Shown piece after piece: positions 15,713-16,830 of a stretch of 16,830 bases of DNA. Made by a program: the position numbers and the translations under genes. This stretch comes from CAZRUA01 sp964603125 (GTDB taxonomy: Bacteria; Bacteroidota; Bacteroidia; B-17B0; Aurantibacillaceae). The stretch covers positions 1 to 16,830 of the forward strand of contig CAZRUA010000080.1 in the NCBI GenBank assembly GCA_964603125.1. Direction: 5' to 3'. The notes beneath the pieces were generated by a model. The model worked only from the letters and a program-made list of their open reading frames with translations. It had not been told where the DNA came from and did no database searches. How positions within the stretch are numbered: position 1 is the stretch's first letter; every line of letters begins with the position of its first letter.

Positions 15713-16358
15713 GTCATGTAAAATCTGCAATGAGGAATTTGAAACACAGAGAGCTGATAGAATTTTTTGCGGAAATAAGTGTAAACAAAAGCAGTATGAC
15801 CGACAAAGTCCAGCAAGACAAATTGCTTTGATAAATGCTTCCAATAAAGAGCGTGAGCGTGAAAAATTAAAACATAAAGAAACTTTATCAGTAGAGGATA
15901 AAATTTTGTTTGACAAGTGCCAAAAGGGTGATTTTTCTTTGCATGATATAGCTTTTATTAAAAAACTTAGCGACCTAATTTCTTTAAGATGCCACGTTGA
16001 GTATCTTGACTATTATGTTACAAAGAAAAAAGATAGGAACATCAGTTTAATTAGTAAACAGCTATTTATTCACTTTAATAGATTTCAAAGATTAATGAGG
16101 TCGATTAAACAAGAAACAGAAACCCTGCGTAAACTCGGTTTTGATTTGTATCACCTTGTTACAAGCGATGAATTTAAAAGTTTGCCACAAGATTATCCAT
16201 ACCGAATTTATGCTCTCAATCTAACAGAAACTTTACAGCACCTTTTTAAGAGTGTAAAACATCAAGCCGAGTTTTATTGTTATTTAGGTGAAGATGAGAA
16301 AATATTGCTAAAAGCCAATTTATTGGAGTTAGGTAGCATTTGCACTTTAGATGAGTAG
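15705..16358 (+). CDS. Zinc-finger protein with helical C-terminal region
   Basis: The N-terminus of this 217-residue protein is a compact zinc knuckle: C5-x2-C8 ... FCGNKC with C22 and C26, followed by KQKQYDRQS. This is the pattern of small CxxC...FCS-x-C-RxxxYR fingers common at the start of Bacteroidota mobile-element and regulatory proteins. Residues of about 45-217 are a mostly helical, Lys/Leu-rich region without a family I recognise (VEDKILFDKCQKGDFSLHD ... YLGEDEKILLKANLLELG). It is likely a nucleic-acid-binding accessory or regulator of the downstream recombinase element; this is inferred from the finger and the context. It overlaps the preceding gene by 8 bp. Confidence 0.7.
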   Translation: MIKSCKICNEEFETQRADRIFCGNKCKQKQYDRQSPARQIALINASNKEREREKLKHKETLSVEDKILFDKCQKGDFSLHDIAFIKKLSDLISLRCHVEYLDYYVTKKKDRNISLISKQLFIHFNRFQRLMRSIKQETETLRKLGFDLYHLVTSDEFKSLPQDYPYRIYALNLTETLQHLFKSVKHQAEFYCYLGEDEKILLKANLLELGSICTLDE

Positions 16359-16379
16359 TTAAAATAAAAATTAAAGATT

Positions 16380-16595
16380 ATGGATAGTCAAAGAGAATCT
16401 TCTTTTAATTTCACTTCCGCTAAAAAATTCACGGCTGAAAAGCTAAGAACTTACAAGGGACTGGAAAACATTAGCGACGAAGAAGCTCAAGAAGCGATTG
16501 ATACCCTTGAGCAATTTGCTATAATGATTATAACGCTATACAGTCGGGAGAAAAATCGCCAACAAAATTATAAATCTAAAACTGAAGGCGAATAG
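16380..16595 (+). CDS. Unknown 71-residue protein upstream of the recombinase
   Basis: This short acidic/basic helical protein (MDSQRESSFNFTSAKKF, then KGLENISDEEAQEAIDTLEQ, then FAIMIITLYSREKNRQQNY) has a predicted two-helix core. It starts 21 bp after the zinc-finger gene, and its stop is 78 bp before the recombinase start. The family is not named here; its size and position suggest an accessory factor or regulator, which is inference. Confidence 0.65.
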   Translation: MDSQRESSFNFTSAKKFTAEKLRTYKGLENISDEEAQEAIDTLEQFAIMIITLYSREKNRQQNYKSKTEGE

Positions 16596-16604
16596 TTTTG
16601 CACA

Positions 16605-16624
16605 TTATTTGTATATACAAATAA
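16605..16624. promoter_or_regulatory. 20-bp perfect palindrome before the recombinase gene
   Basis: The half-site TTATTTGTAT (16605-16614) is followed directly by its exact reverse complement ATACAAATAA (16615-16624), with no spacer. It lies 10 bp after the stop of the preceding gene and 49 bp before the recombinase ATG, and is preceded by TTTTGCACA (16596-16604). Position and symmetry fit an operator for a dimeric repressor controlling the recombinase; a recombinase site is an alternative. Confidence 0.55.
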
Positions 16625-16673
16625 ATAATACTTAAATTTATATACATAATAAATAATCACTAAAAATTTGACC

Positions 16674-16830
16674 ATGAAAAACTCACGCAATCGAATAAAC
16701 ATGAATGATTTTGCAAAAGGGCAATCATTAAAAATTGACGAAAACGGCATTAAAAACTGTGTGGTTTATACACGTGTTAGCTCAAAGGAGCAAATGGAAA
16801 ATAACGAGAGCCTAAAATGGCAAAAAAAGT
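16674..16830 (+). CDS. Serine site-specific recombinase, N-terminal part (cut by window edge)
   Basis: Fifty-two codons are visible from the ATG at 16674. The segment VVYTRVSSKEQMENNESLKW is the start of the resolvase/invertase catalytic domain: the first strand ends in YTRVS, the serine at residue 36 is the expected nucleophile, and the KEQ...SLxxQ continuation is typical of large serine recombinases. The roughly 28 residues before it (MKNSRNRINMNDFAKG ...) are an N-terminal extension. The DNA-binding remainder lies beyond the right edge, so size and subtype (small invertase versus large integrase) cannot be confirmed. It is the last visible gene of the cassette starting at 15039, and probably drives integration or excision of the element. 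Confidence 0.9.
   Translation, partial: MKNSRNRINMNDFAKGQSLKIDENGIKNCVVYTRVSSKEQMENNESLKWQKK

Overview
The window looks like part of a low-GC Bacteroidota chromosome, probably from the Flavobacteriales, Chitinophagales or Sphingobacteriales. The evidence is several large secreted proteins ending in type IX secretion system (T9SS) sorting domains of both the type A (PNPF...) and type B (gliding-motility C-terminal) classes, AT-rich composition, a general lack of Shine-Dalgarno sequences, and a few TAnnTTTG-type -7 boxes. No rRNA, tRNA, CRISPR array or recognisable insertion sequence was found.

Left part (1-1972). A partial, unrecognised gene runs leftwards off the edge and has an unusually strong Shine-Dalgarno. 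After about 370 bp of intergenic DNA comes a protein made of four tandem C-H-C-C zinc-ribbon-like repeats.

Secretion region (1973-13196). A rightward three-gene operon encodes a tail-fibre-like surface protein with a C-terminal coiled coil, a subtilisin-family (S8) protease with a T9SS type A tail, and an outer-membrane beta-barrel protein whose start overlaps the protease gene. A 14-bp hairpin then separates this operon from a convergent gene for a PKD-containing, type B-sorted secreted protein. A divergent intergenic gap holds a nested four-helix hairpin. It is followed by a 1379-residue T9SS type A protein (beta-rich N-terminus, beta-helix-like middle, alpha-helical part, sorting tail) that ends at a strong GC-rich intrinsic terminator.

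Small-gene region (13354-14349). This holds an SpoIIAA/STAS-like protein, a free-standing GYF_2-type domain, and a convergent GNAT-like acetyltransferase. The first two genes share an exact 13-bp sequence in their leaders.

Right part (14350-16830). A 690-bp non-coding stretch carries two helically phased repeat arrays. One is an approximately 10.8-bp-spaced CTTAC/CTTAT array of about 300 bp. The other is an exact 10-bp array built on GGAAG. They are followed by a compact rightward cassette: a single-pass membrane coiled-coil protein, an unknown 87-residue protein, a CxxC...CxxxC zinc-finger protein, an unknown 71-residue protein, a 20-bp perfect palindrome, and the start of a serine site-specific recombinase cut by the window edge. 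I infer that this is one end of an integrative element. The phased arrays are the most unusual signal in the window, and I do not recognise them from any described system.
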